Origin: an uncultured Bacteroidales bacterium
GTDB taxonomy: Bacteria > Bacteroidota > Bacteroidia > Bacteroidales > P3
NCBI GenBank assembly: GCA_910586395.1
Contig: CAJUFX010000011.1
Coordinates: forward strand, 20,697 to 84,696
DNA: 64,000 nt
Direction of reading: 5' to 3'
Shown here: positions 9,501 through 18,565 of the stretch, in pieces
Position numbering within the stretch: the first letter of the stretch is position 1
How the letters are laid out: each line of letters opens with the position of its first letter
The notes under the pieces: generated by a model
The model's input: only the letters and a program-made list of their open reading frames with translations
What the model was told of the DNA's origin: nothing
Database searches by the model: none
Made by a program: the position numbers and the translations under genes

Positions 9501-12500
9501 GTTTACGCCGTACAGGGCGCGGCCTATCCGGCGGAAGCCGCGGTCATCACGGGCAGCGGCGATTACTACCTGAACGCGACGGCCGTTTTGGAAGCGACAC
9601 CGCGCTTCGGCTTTGAATTCGACGGTTGGTACGACGAACAGGGCCAATTGCTGACGAATGCAACACGCTTGGAGTTCCCCGTCAGAAAAGCCGTTTACTA
9701 CGCGGCGCGTTTCAACCGCCTGAACCAAACGCTGACCGTGACGGCCGAACCGGCCGACGCCGGCACGGTCCAAGGCGGCGGAAAGACGCTGTACGGCTAC
9801 AATACGAAGGTGGAAGCCCTGCCGGCCGAAGGCAAACAATTCAACGGCTGGTTCGACGAAGACGGCCTGTTGGTTTCGACGGAGGCCACCTACTACCCGA
9901 CCGTGCTGAAAGACGCGACGCTGACGGCGCGGTTCGGCCCTAAAGAACTGAACATCCGCCTGACCTGCGAACCGGCCGAAGCGGGCCGGATCTCGCGCGT
10001 CGGCCAGACGGAGGAAGACGGCTTCTTTTACAACCAAGTGAGCCCGCTCAAGGCCGAACCGACCGAAACCTATACATTCAGCCATTGGACGGACGAAAAC
10101 GGCAACACGCTGTCGGAAACGGCGGTTTGGAACGACTTCAAGCCGACAGCCGACATGACGCTGACGGCCCATTTCTTGCCGCGGGCGTTCAATCCGAACG
10201 TAAAAGTTATGCCGCAACAGGCCGGCGAATTGACCGAACTGCCGCAAGAACTGGTTTACGGCCAAACCTATACGGCCAGCATCGCCCGCACGGACAGCCA
10301 CTACCGCTTCATCGGCTGGCGCGATGCCGAGGGCGGAACGCTGTCAAGCGAACCGGCCTATACGTTCACGTTCCTGAACCGTCCGATCGTGGCGCAATTC
10401 GAAGCCTTGCCCGTGAACGTGGAGACCGTCTGCGTACCGCAAGCGGGCGGCGATGTGACCACGACGGGCGAGACCCGCTATTTCGAAACACTGACGCTGA
10501 CGGCCCGGCCCGCCCGCGGCTACCGCTTCGCCGGCTGGCAGGCCGAAGACGGCGACAGGCTTGGCGAGAACCCGACCTTGGCACGCGTGTTGGACGGCGA
10601 CCTCCGGCTGACGGCCGTTTTCGAATTGGAATCCTATGACATGGCGGTAACCGCGGTTCCGGCGGCGGGCGGCCGCATCGAATACCCGGCCGAAGCCGAA
10701 TACGGCCGGAACGTGACGCTGAAAGCCACGGCCAACGAAGGTTATGCGTTCCACGCTTACGAAGATGCCGAAGGCAGAACCGTCAGCTACGAACCCGACT
10801 ACACGACGACGGTGGACGGCCCGCTGACGTTGAACGCGCGCTTCGAACCCCGCACCTATACGCTCCGCGCCGTCCCGGCCGATAAAAAACTGGGCCAGGC
10901 CAAAGGCAGCGGCCTGTTCGCTTTCGGCCAGACCGTAACGGTCAAAGCCTGGGCGAGCGCGGCGGGCTACACGTTCTCGCATTGGAGTACCGAGGCCCAG
11001 GGCGGTGACACGCTCTCGACCGAAGCCGAATACCGCTACACGGTTCCGGCCGAAAACCGCACGATTTACGCCTGCTTCAAACTCAAATCGCTGCAACTGG
11101 ATCTGACGGCCAACCTGCCCGAAGCCGGTTCGCTGCAAGGCGGCGGCCAAAAGACGTACGGCGAGACCGCGACGCTGACCGCCAAGGCCAACGAAGGCTA
11201 TATCTGGCAAGGTTTCAGCGAACACGGCATCCTGCTGACCGATGAAATGACCTATACGTTCACGATGACGGAAGACCGCCATATCGTCGGCGTATTCGCC
11301 CCGATGATGTGGCACGTCTCGACGTTCGACCTGCCGGAAGGCGTCAAGGTAAAAGGCACGGGCGACGTGGCGAACGGTACGGAAGCCGTCATCGAGGCCG
11401 TATTGCCAAAAACGCTTGAACTGACGGCTTGGGTCGATGCCGAAGGCGACACCTTGGGCTACGAAAATCCGCTGCGCCTGACCGTTTACGGCGACTTGCG
11501 GCTGACACCGGCCTGCACGCCGCGCCGCCTGCCGTTGGCCGTGGAAATGTCACCGGCCAACGCGGGCACAATCGTTACCGACGGCTTTACGGACAACGCG
11601 GGCGCATTTGCCTATGGCGCAGACATCGTTCTGGAAGTGAGGCCGGCACACGGCTATACCTTTGCGGGCTGGGAAGAAAACGACGTGCCGATCGGCGACG
11701 ATAATCCCTATACCTACCGCATCCTGAGCGAAAGCCGCCTCAAAGCCGTCTTCCGGCCCGAAGGCTGGACGATCACAACGGGGACCAACCTCAGCCTCGG
11801 CGGCACGACCGCCGGCGACGGCACCTATCCGCAGGGCGATACCGTGGAAGTGACGGCAACGCCGGCCGCCGGCTTCGAATTCACGCATTGGCTGGAAAAC
11901 GGCGAAATCGTGAGCACGGAAGCCGTCTATCGCTTCGTTTCGAACGATAACCGCCTGTTGCTGGCCGATTTCCAAGTGCATTATTTCCAAATACAGGTGG
12001 AAGCCCAACCGGCCATCAGCGCCAAGGTCAGCGGCAGCGGCGCCTACAGCGCCCACGACACCGTGACGCTGAGCGCGACGCCGGCCAACGGCTATGCCTT
12101 TATCGGCTGGACGTACGAGGGTGAAACCTTGTCGAACGAGCCGACATACCGCTTTATCCCCGAACGCGACATGCTGATCACGGCGCAAACGGAAAAACTG
12201 ACGGCCTCGATCAGCGCCGTCGCCTCGCCCGCCGAAGGCGGCACGATTACGGGAGACGGCGAATACCGGGTAGGCGAACGCGTGACATTGACGGCCGTAC
12301 CGAACGACGGCTACGACTTCCTGCAATGGGTGGACGAGAACCAGAACGTCATCAGTCTGGACAACAAGTCCATCAGTTTCACCGCCGGCGATGACGTACG
12401 TTATACGGCCGTATTCGGCCAAAAAGTCTTTTCGGAAGATCCGCATATCGTCATCCACCCGATACCTTTCGGCGGCGAAGTCCACCTGGAAGGCGAAAAC

Positions 12501-12671
12501 ATGGACAAGATCATGTGGTTCAACGCTTTCGGCGTAAAAGTAGCGCAATACGAAATCAACTCCAACACGCATACCATCATGCCGACCCACACTTGGCCGC
12601 GCGGCCTGTACGTTTACCGTATCGTACGCAACAGCGGCAAGGTGGTCAAAGGCAAAGCGTTAAAACTCTAA
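6540..12671 (+). CDS. Giant T9SS cargo: PCMD domain plus ~21 InlB B-like repeats
   Basis: A 2043-aa exported protein. Signal peptide 1-25 (ends TAFGQ). A PCMD-like beta-sandwich lies at ~30-255 (NYDFEVWDNPEP, ending ELWVDDMLFIY). A second sandwich at ~260-365 (YAELSDANGSFANP, TTDESG) is shared with the next protein. From ~370 to ~1970 I count about 21 divergent InlB B-repeats of 65-80 aa, each built around GYxFxxW, then a D/N-G-x-x-L turn, then LTAxF (GYHFREW, GYAFAGW, GYRFAHW, GYTFSHW). The C-terminal ~75 residues are a divergent T9SS sorting domain (IVIHPIPFGGEVHLEGEN, WFNAFGVKV, WPRGLYVYRI). It is probably a long surface fibre or adhesin. The stop overlaps the start of a paralogue. Confidence 0.85.
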   Translation: MKKHLYALSLSLCLAAGSLATAFGQVTEKNGTPQAPNYDFEVWDNPEPWGWNSSSCFEAGNAPSQYKRNQSIWASNDIRPGSRGVYSVLIKVTQSSWKHYKFPFGATSYEQMGSLSTGTLYYYDDKGNEKSCIYTNTGDNSKRWAFTGRPDSVVFWVKKGINGGRPADFTLYLHNNKKLEDRNPNGTAVGTVIGSAACKITNTDWQRISLPIKYANNDTPAYLLCSFTAGNNFREVVEGDELWVDDMLFIYKPSLRIDADTVIPVPVRKTEAFATLEIPFSLSGTMSPFNLEADNIVYAELSDANGSFANPLTVGEMTTDESGEIAVKIPTDLPISASTTYKLRLRATNYPLLSENTVALDLHYVYRLTVDANPVWAAQINATDTILRETATYTAVCGNVLPGLHLQNWLLNGEAVSDALSYTLTMDQDYTLTAQFDTNYYDVTVSAGTGGAIDIDGTASADGANPYEARLIHNAVLNLNATADFGYHFREWQLDGQTLSTENPLAFTVTDQANLTAVFDTNVYEISFTAVPAEMGTTTNSGAHKHFTSVSSTAEAAEYAKFLYWREAGKTEAIRYEAELPIESVSAAAAYEAVFASQTFDVTTVAEPAGCGHTTGDATYEAFPLTAQAQVEATTAEGYHFTYWTYAIDGLNQTERPTENPFVFVENGHVAHHYAFTAHFDLNRYALTADAEHGTVEGLGSFDHNTEVTLNATPDDGYAFAGWFENGDLIADTPTLAFNLTSDRHLTAVFSPVVYTLTFQVRGDKTLGRITQPAEAEGLYAHFTTLRLAAEPTEGNEFRYWLVNGDTVANTATHSLEVDGGKAVEAVFSPLRKRLTVLNPQDDRGTTTGNGLYEHGSAVEATAAAANGYRFAHWTDEAGNTLTDNPLTIDALTEDRTYTAVFEAESFQLCLTNPTPEQGTATIDGETLTDACPAFPYLHTVTLTAAPAPEHRFAGWLNAGTNDTLTDNPLKLTVRADRHLTALFDMAVYAVQGAAYPAEAAVITGSGDYYLNATAVLEATPRFGFEFDGWYDEQGQLLTNATRLEFPVRKAVYYAARFNRLNQTLTVTAEPADAGTVQGGGKTLYGYNTKVEALPAEGKQFNGWFDEDGLLVSTEATYYPTVLKDATLTARFGPKELNIRLTCEPAEAGRISRVGQTEEDGFFYNQVSPLKAEPTETYTFSHWTDENGNTLSETAVWNDFKPTADMTLTAHFLPRAFNPNVKVMPQQAGELTELPQELVYGQTYTASIARTDSHYRFIGWRDAEGGTLSSEPAYTFTFLNRPIVAQFEALPVNVETVCVPQAGGDVTTTGETRYFETLTLTARPARGYRFAGWQAEDGDRLGENPTLARVLDGDLRLTAVFELESYDMAVTAVPAAGGRIEYPAEAEYGRNVTLKATANEGYAFHAYEDAEGRTVSYEPDYTTTVDGPLTLNARFEPRTYTLRAVPADKKLGQAKGSGLFAFGQTVTVKAWASAAGYTFSHWSTEAQGGDTLSTEAEYRYTVPAENRTIYACFKLKSLQLDLTANLPEAGSLQGGGQKTYGETATLTAKANEGYIWQGFSEHGILLTDEMTYTFTMTEDRHIVGVFAPMMWHVSTFDLPEGVKVKGTGDVANGTEAVIEAVLPKTLELTAWVDAEGDTLGYENPLRLTVYGDLRLTPACTPRRLPLAVEMSPANAGTIVTDGFTDNAGAFAYGADIVLEVRPAHGYTFAGWEENDVPIGDDNPYTYRILSESRLKAVFRPEGWTITTGTNLSLGGTTAGDGTYPQGDTVEVTATPAAGFEFTHWLENGEIVSTEAVYRFVSNDNRLLLADFQVHYFQIQVEAQPAISAKVSGSGAYSAHDTVTLSATPANGYAFIGWTYEGETLSNEPTYRFIPERDMLITAQTEKLTASISAVASPAEGGTITGDGEYRVGERVTLTAVPNDGYDFLQWVDENQNVISLDNKSISFTAGDDVRYTAVFGQKVFSEDPHIVIHPIPFGGEVHLEGENMDKIMWFNAFGVKVAQYEINSNTHTIMPTHTWPRGLYVYRIVRNSGKVVKGKALKL

Positions 12672-15600
12672 TGGGTATGAAGCGTTTCCATTTCATCAAA
12701 AAAAGGCTCGCTTGCGCAGCCTTTTTTTGTATCGCGGCAGCCGGAAGTCCCGGAGACCTGAACGCGCAACCGCATAACGGCACTGAACAATTGCCCAACC
12801 GCGGCTTCGAACTCTACGACAACGAGGGTTCCAAAGACATCGAGCCGCAAGGATGGAATTCGTTTATGACGGCCGTAGCCGGCAACAGCATTCTCGCTTC
12901 GGGAAAATCCCAACGGCTGACGAAAGAAAACGGCGGACGGCCGGGTACGAAAGGTGCCTATTACCTGCGGCTTTATTCGACCGAAGTCTTGGGCATCGTG
13001 GCGAACGGCAACGTGACGACGGGCCGCATCAACATGGGCAGCACCACGGCCACCGACAAAGCCAATTACAACTATACCGACCGTGAGAACGAAGGGTTCT
13101 TCTGGCGGCAGACGACGGTGCCGGACTCGCTCGTGGCCTGGCTTTGGTTCAAGCCGAAAGAATCCGGCGAAAAAGCGCAGGTCAATGTCATCATTCACAA
13201 CGACAACCGCACGATAGACCCCGGTACCGAACGCAGTCAGGTGGTGGCGCAGGCCAAGATCAATCCGCCGGCCACCGACGGCTGGCAACGCTTCTCGGTG
13301 CCTTTCGTCAAGACCGGCGCGACCAACGATGCCCGATACGTACTCGCCTCCTTCACGACCAACCAGACGCCGGGCGGTGGCAAGGCCAACGACGAATTGC
13401 TCGTGGACGACATTTTCTTCGTTTACAATCCGACCTTGCGGCTCAATAATTTCAACACGACGGCCATCGGCCTGCGCGACGGCGAAAACGTGACGGTCGA
13501 GGTGCCGTTCCGCATCACGGGCACGATGTCGCCGCAAATGGGCGACGACAACATCGTCATTGCCGAATTGTCGGACGCCGCCGGCTCTTTCGCCAACGCC
13601 ACCGAAATAGGCTGGCTCACGACCGACGAGAGCGGCAGCATCACGGCCGCCCTGCCGCCTACCCTGCCGGTGGGCAACGGCTACCGCATCCGCGTCCGCT
13701 CCACGAACTATCCGCGCGTCTCGGACGACAACGGCAAGGATATCGAATTGTTCAGAGGCTACTACATAGAAGGCAAGGCTTCCTCGCCGAGCCGCGGCTC
13801 GGTAAGCGGCAGCCAGACCTATAAACAAGGGACACAGGCCACGCTGACGGCCGCCGCGACCCCCGGCAACCACTTCTCGCACTGGAGCGAAAACGGCAGC
13901 CGTCTGGAGGGCGTCGGGACGACCTATACGTTTACCGTTGACCGCAACCGCACGCTGACGGCTCATTTTGACACCAACTATTACGATTTCAGCCTTCTGA
14001 CCGAAGGACACGGACAGGTCTCCGTATCGCCCGAACCCGAACGGGGGCAGTTCGTCCACAATACGCCGGTGCGTCTGCAGGCGACGCCGGACTACGGTTC
14101 CCGATTCGCCGGATTCTACGACGGTTCCACGCTGCTCAACAATCAAGCCGACTATACATTCCCCGTCGTACGCGACCTGCATCTGACGGCACGGTTCGAA
14201 CTGCAACAATATAGCCTGACCGTGACGAGCAACAACGCGGCTTTAGGACGTGTGGAAGGCAGCGGCACCTATAAATTCCAATCCGACGCCACACTCCGGG
14301 CCACACCCAATCCCTATTGCCGGTTCGTAGCCTGGCTCAACGCCGAGGGCGACACGCTGAGCCGGGACAACCCGTTTGCCTACCGCGTGGAAGCGGCCGG
14401 CCGCGTCACGGGGCTTTTCGCCGAAACGTTTTACCGCGTGACGGCGGCGGCTCAGCCCACCGCGGGCGGCAACGTAACGGGCGGCGGCAGTTTCAGCGCG
14501 CAGACGCCGCAAAAAATCGAACTGACGGCCGAAGCCAAAGCCGGCTACACGTTTTCGCACTGGCGCATCGAACGCTCGGACGGGGAGCCGGACGCGGCCG
14601 ATCTAAGTGCGGATAATCCGCTGACGCTCGTGTCGGGCCGCATCGCGACCAACTATCAATGTACGGCCGTGTTCGAACCGATCCGCTTCCAAATCTCGGC
14701 CACGGCCGAACCCGAAGAGGGCGGCAACGTGACGGGCGACGGCCTGTATGAATACCAAACGCAGGTACGTCTGACGGCCATACCGGCCGCGGGCTACCGT
14801 TTTTCCGGCTGGCAGGACGCCGTTACGGGCGAAAAGTTGTCCGCGCAGACCGGTTTTGCGTTTCAGGCGACGGCCGACCGACAGCTGACCGCCGTATTTG
14901 AACGGGAACGGTACGACATCGCCGCCAAGGCCGAACCGGCCGGCTACGGCCGCGTGGAAGGAGGCGGCGCCTACGCACACGGCGATGAAGCCGTTTTAAA
15001 CGCACAGGCGGAGGTGGGCTATGAATTCCGTTACTGGTACCGCGGCGGAGCGAGGACGGATACGGCCGGCAAGACGGCGGAACTGACCGTAACGGCGAAC
15101 GGCCCGCAAACCTATACGGCTTTCTTTACGGTTAAACGCAAGCAGGCCATCGCCAAAGCCGTACCGGCGCAAGGCGGCCGTATTACCGGCACCGGCCTCT
15201 ACGAAAACGGAGCGACGGCCGTATTGCAAGCCCAAGCCGCCGACGGCTACACGTTTGAAGGCTGGCGCGCCCCAGACGGCTCTCCGGCGGGCGGCACCGC
15301 CGATGTCCTGCCCCTTAAAATGGACCGGGACCGCACGGTGGAGGCGGTCTTCAAACCGCGTAACTGTAAGGTGACCTTGGCGGTGGCCGGCAACCGGACC
15401 GAAGGCGAAATCAGTTTCGACAACGTGACGTTCGGCACGACGCTCTCCGCCACGCTCCCCTACGACAGCACGCTGACGCTCTACGCCCGGTCGAAGACCG
15501 ACGGCTACAAGGTGACGAACTGGCTGAAACAGGGCGGCAGCGCGAGTCTGGGCCGGACGGATCAAATCCGCCATACGGTCAAGGGCGATGTGCGCATCGA

Positions 15601-18454
15601 AGCCGATTTCGGCACGAACTTGGCCACCGTCGCGGTAACAGTCGAACCCGACGGGACGGCCGGTACGGTGACCAATGCCGGCAACCATCCGAAAGGGCAA
15701 TACATCACGTTGACAGCCGAAGCGGCCGACGGCTATCATCTGGCGCGGTGGCAGGATGAAGCGGGCAGCGAAACCCTCGGCACGAACTTGAAATATACGA
15801 CCAAAGACCCATTGACCGCTGACCTGAACCTTAAAGCCGTTTTCGAAAAGAATCTCTATACACTGTCGGTAGCCGAAAGCGAACCGGCCGGAGCAGGCAC
15901 AGCCACTTTATCGACCGACGGCACCAACGGAGCGCGTGAACTGACCCTAGCACATGGCGGCACCTTTATGCTACAAGCGCAAGCGGCCGCCGGCTTCCGT
16001 TTCGCGGGCTGGCAAACGGTCGGATCAGACGAGATTTTCAGCACCGAAGCGATTTACGAAGGCGTCGCGACCCAAGACGCCGGTTTCCGCGCCGTCTTCG
16101 CGCCCCTGTCCTTCGAACTGACAACCCGCACCGCCGCCGCTTACAAAGGCCGGACGCGCGGCGACGGCCACTACGGATACGGCTCACATGTAACCGTGAC
16201 CGCCCTGCCGACCGCCGGCCATCATCTCAAGGAATGGCGGCTGAGCGTAGCCGGTTCGACCGACGTCGCGACCGCCACGGAAAACCCCTATACGTTTTCG
16301 CTCACAGGCGAAACGACGGCCGAAGCCGTCTTCGACACGAACACCTATACCCTCCGGTTCGAAAACCGGAATCCCGACTTGGGTTCGGCCACGATGACCA
16401 TTGACGGCCGGATGCAGGACGCCGGCACGTCCGCCGCCGTCATCCACAACGGCAAGGCGACGTTCGCGGCAAGCCCGAAAGACGAGGCGCATCACCGCTT
16501 CGCACACTTCGCCGACCGTAGCGGCCGCAAGATCGGCACGGCCAACCCGTGGACGGCGACCGTTACATCCGACACGACCGTCTATGCCGTATTCGAACCC
16601 GCCATGTTCGCATTCTCGGCCGAAAGCGCCGACCCCGGCATGGGGGCGGTCACGTACACCGGCGGCATGGAACAGCCGTACCTCGGCTCCGTGACGATTA
16701 CAGCCGAACCGTTCTACGGCTATGAATTTGTGGAATGGGTGCTGGCGGATGAAAACGGCGAGCCGACGGAGACCCGGTTCTCGACAGCCGTAAGCACCAC
16801 ATTCACGACGACGCGCGACACGGCCCTGCGCGCCGTATTCAAGCCGAAACAGTTTTTCGTGACCTGCGCGGCGGCCATAGACGGCAGCGGCTTCGTGGAG
16901 GGCGGCGACAGCCTGTACACTTACGGCGACGAGGCACGCGTGGAAGCCGAACCCGCCTACGGCTATACGTTCTCGCATTGGGAAATCAACGGCGTCCGCA
17001 TGTCGGACGAGACTACCTACACGTGGAACGTGAACGAAGAGACCCGGGCCGTGGCCGTCTTCACGCCCGTCATGTTCCGCATCGACCTTGGTCTGTCGCC
17101 GGCCGACTTAGGCTACACGACCGGCAGCGGCCTCTACGACTACGGTGACACGGCCGTCATTAAAGCCGTTCCCAACGAGGGCTATTATTTCCGCGGCTGG
17201 CACAACGGCCGCTATGTCGTATCGCAGGAAAACCCTTACCGCTTGGTCGTCGGCCGCGACAGCAGCTTCACGGCCATTCTGGCGACCGATACGCTGACCG
17301 TGGCGGTGCAGACCGTCGGCGAGGGTGAAGCCCGCGGCGCCGGCCGTTTTCTGTTGCGCGAAAACGTGACGCTCGAAGCGGTTCCAGCCGACGGCCATGA
17401 TTTCCTGACATGGACGGATGAAAACGGCGAACGCATTTCGAACGAGAATCCGTTCGTATTCCCCGCCACGGAATCCGTTACCTATACGGCCGTCTTCCTT
17501 CCCAAAACCTATGCCGTGACGTTGAATACCGAAGCCGGCGGCACGCTGACCGGCGGCGGCGAATACGCCTACCTCTCGGATGTCGTGCTGCTGGCGAAAG
17601 CCGACAGCGTACACACGTTCCGCTGCTGGCAATTGGATGAACTTTCGGCCGAAGACAGCCTGCTGAACGCGCTCTTCACACCCGAAATCCTGCAACGGGC
17701 GCGACTGACCTACCGCGTCGATCGGCCGTTGGGCCTGACGGCCGTCTTCGACGCCTTCACCTACGATATTTCGGCCGAAGCCTCGCCGGCCAACAGCGGC
17801 ACGTTCAGCGGCACGGGCACGTTCAACCACGGTGCCTCCACGGTGCTCGAAGCCACGCCGGCCGAACACTTCGACTTCGCGGCCTGGACGCTGAACGGCG
17901 AAACGGTTTCGTTGGAACCCAAACTGGAAATTCCGTCCATCGAAGAAGACCGGCTGTACACCGCGCTGTTCAAACCGACCGAATATCAGATAGAACTGAA
18001 AATCTATCCTACCCAAGGGGGTGTCGTGACCGGTGCTGGTTCGTACCGGTTCGGCGACACGGTCCTGATTTCCGTCAGCATGCAGCCCGGCTACACGTTC
18101 CAAAGATGGGTGGACAAAGATTTCAAAAACGTTTCCGATGCGCCGTCGTTTCTGCATGTCGTTGACGGTAGCAATATCTTCACCGCCTCCGTCAAGGCCG
18201 CCAACGAAGCGGAGCGCTTGGGCGACAACCGGCTCAACGTCTATCCCAACCCGGCCACCGATTACCTGTATTTCGAAGCCGAAGCCGACCTGCGCCGCAT
18301 CACGCTTTTCGACGCGCGCGGACGCCTGCTGCGGCAGGCCGAAGCCAACGGACGACAGGCGACCTTGCGCACGGCCGACTGCCCGTCCGGCCTGCATTTC
18401 TACCGTGTGGAATGGCAGGACGGCCGCGTCAGCCACGGCAAATGGATACGTTAA
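12671..18454 (+). CDS. Giant T9SS cargo paralogue: PCMD domain plus ~19 InlB B-like repeats
   Basis: A 1927-aa exported protein. I place the start at the ATG that overlaps the previous stop (TAATG), giving MGMKRFHFIKKRL and a good signal peptide; an ATG two codons later is equally possible. The architecture copies its neighbour: PCMD-like domain (LPNRGFELYDNEG, ending LLVDDIFFVY), shared second sandwich (IAELSDAAGSFANA, TTDESG), about 19 InlB B-like repeats (GYTFSHW, GYRFSGW, GYEFRYW, GYYFRGW) and a canonical T9SS type A domain (LNVYPNPATDYLYFEAEA, ITLFDARGRLL). The one-base overlap suggests translational coupling and equal dosage. Repeat sequences differ between the two proteins, so the duplication is not recent. 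Confidence 0.85.
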   Translation: MGMKRFHFIKKRLACAAFFCIAAAGSPGDLNAQPHNGTEQLPNRGFELYDNEGSKDIEPQGWNSFMTAVAGNSILASGKSQRLTKENGGRPGTKGAYYLRLYSTEVLGIVANGNVTTGRINMGSTTATDKANYNYTDRENEGFFWRQTTVPDSLVAWLWFKPKESGEKAQVNVIIHNDNRTIDPGTERSQVVAQAKINPPATDGWQRFSVPFVKTGATNDARYVLASFTTNQTPGGGKANDELLVDDIFFVYNPTLRLNNFNTTAIGLRDGENVTVEVPFRITGTMSPQMGDDNIVIAELSDAAGSFANATEIGWLTTDESGSITAALPPTLPVGNGYRIRVRSTNYPRVSDDNGKDIELFRGYYIEGKASSPSRGSVSGSQTYKQGTQATLTAAATPGNHFSHWSENGSRLEGVGTTYTFTVDRNRTLTAHFDTNYYDFSLLTEGHGQVSVSPEPERGQFVHNTPVRLQATPDYGSRFAGFYDGSTLLNNQADYTFPVVRDLHLTARFELQQYSLTVTSNNAALGRVEGSGTYKFQSDATLRATPNPYCRFVAWLNAEGDTLSRDNPFAYRVEAAGRVTGLFAETFYRVTAAAQPTAGGNVTGGGSFSAQTPQKIELTAEAKAGYTFSHWRIERSDGEPDAADLSADNPLTLVSGRIATNYQCTAVFEPIRFQISATAEPEEGGNVTGDGLYEYQTQVRLTAIPAAGYRFSGWQDAVTGEKLSAQTGFAFQATADRQLTAVFERERYDIAAKAEPAGYGRVEGGGAYAHGDEAVLNAQAEVGYEFRYWYRGGARTDTAGKTAELTVTANGPQTYTAFFTVKRKQAIAKAVPAQGGRITGTGLYENGATAVLQAQAADGYTFEGWRAPDGSPAGGTADVLPLKMDRDRTVEAVFKPRNCKVTLAVAGNRTEGEISFDNVTFGTTLSATLPYDSTLTLYARSKTDGYKVTNWLKQGGSASLGRTDQIRHTVKGDVRIEADFGTNLATVAVTVEPDGTAGTVTNAGNHPKGQYITLTAEAADGYHLARWQDEAGSETLGTNLKYTTKDPLTADLNLKAVFEKNLYTLSVAESEPAGAGTATLSTDGTNGARELTLAHGGTFMLQAQAAAGFRFAGWQTVGSDEIFSTEAIYEGVATQDAGFRAVFAPLSFELTTRTAAAYKGRTRGDGHYGYGSHVTVTALPTAGHHLKEWRLSVAGSTDVATATENPYTFSLTGETTAEAVFDTNTYTLRFENRNPDLGSATMTIDGRMQDAGTSAAVIHNGKATFAASPKDEAHHRFAHFADRSGRKIGTANPWTATVTSDTTVYAVFEPAMFAFSAESADPGMGAVTYTGGMEQPYLGSVTITAEPFYGYEFVEWVLADENGEPTETRFSTAVSTTFTTTRDTALRAVFKPKQFFVTCAAAIDGSGFVEGGDSLYTYGDEARVEAEPAYGYTFSHWEINGVRMSDETTYTWNVNEETRAVAVFTPVMFRIDLGLSPADLGYTTGSGLYDYGDTAVIKAVPNEGYYFRGWHNGRYVVSQENPYRLVVGRDSSFTAILATDTLTVAVQTVGEGEARGAGRFLLRENVTLEAVPADGHDFLTWTDENGERISNENPFVFPATESVTYTAVFLPKTYAVTLNTEAGGTLTGGGEYAYLSDVVLLAKADSVHTFRCWQLDELSAEDSLLNALFTPEILQRARLTYRVDRPLGLTAVFDAFTYDISAEASPANSGTFSGTGTFNHGASTVLEATPAEHFDFAAWTLNGETVSLEPKLEIPSIEEDRLYTALFKPTEYQIELKIYPTQGGVVTGAGSYRFGDTVLISVSMQPGYTFQRWVDKDFKNVSDAPSFLHVVDGSNIFTASVKAANEAERLGDNRLNVYPNPATDYLYFEAEADLRRITLFDARGRLLRQAEANGRQATLRTADCPSGLHFYRVEWQDGRVSHGKWIR

Positions 18455-18460
18455 ACCGTT

Positions 18461-18487
18461 CGGGGCGCGCAACGGTTGTGCGCCCCG
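18461..18487 (+). terminator. Probable terminator after the giant-protein pair
   Basis: GC-rich hairpin, CGGGGCGC pairing with GCGCCCCG and continuing inward through GCAAC/GTTGT. It lacks a T-run. It sits just after the stop at 18454 and before the prfA promoter. Confidence 0.5.
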
Positions 18488-18501
18488 GCGCGTTTGCCCC
18501 C

Positions 18502-18532
18502 TTGACATTACGCCCAATTTACCTTAACTTTG
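18502..18532 (+). promoter_or_regulatory. Bacteroidota promoter for prfA
   Basis: TTG at 18502-18504, a 20-nt spacer, then TAACTTTG at 18525-18532, close to the consensus. The prfA ATG is 33 bp further on. Confidence 0.65.
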
Positions 18533-18565
18533 CCTGTTTGTCCCACATCGGGACCCGATTGCGCT

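Noticed and set aside
7968..10301. A 777-codon minus-strand frame inside the first giant gene
   Set aside because: Antisense shadow: the biased GC-rich codons of the repeats leave the opposite strand open. The translation is Arg/Phe/Gly/Val-rich without domains, while the plus strand has a signal peptide, repeats and sorting domain.
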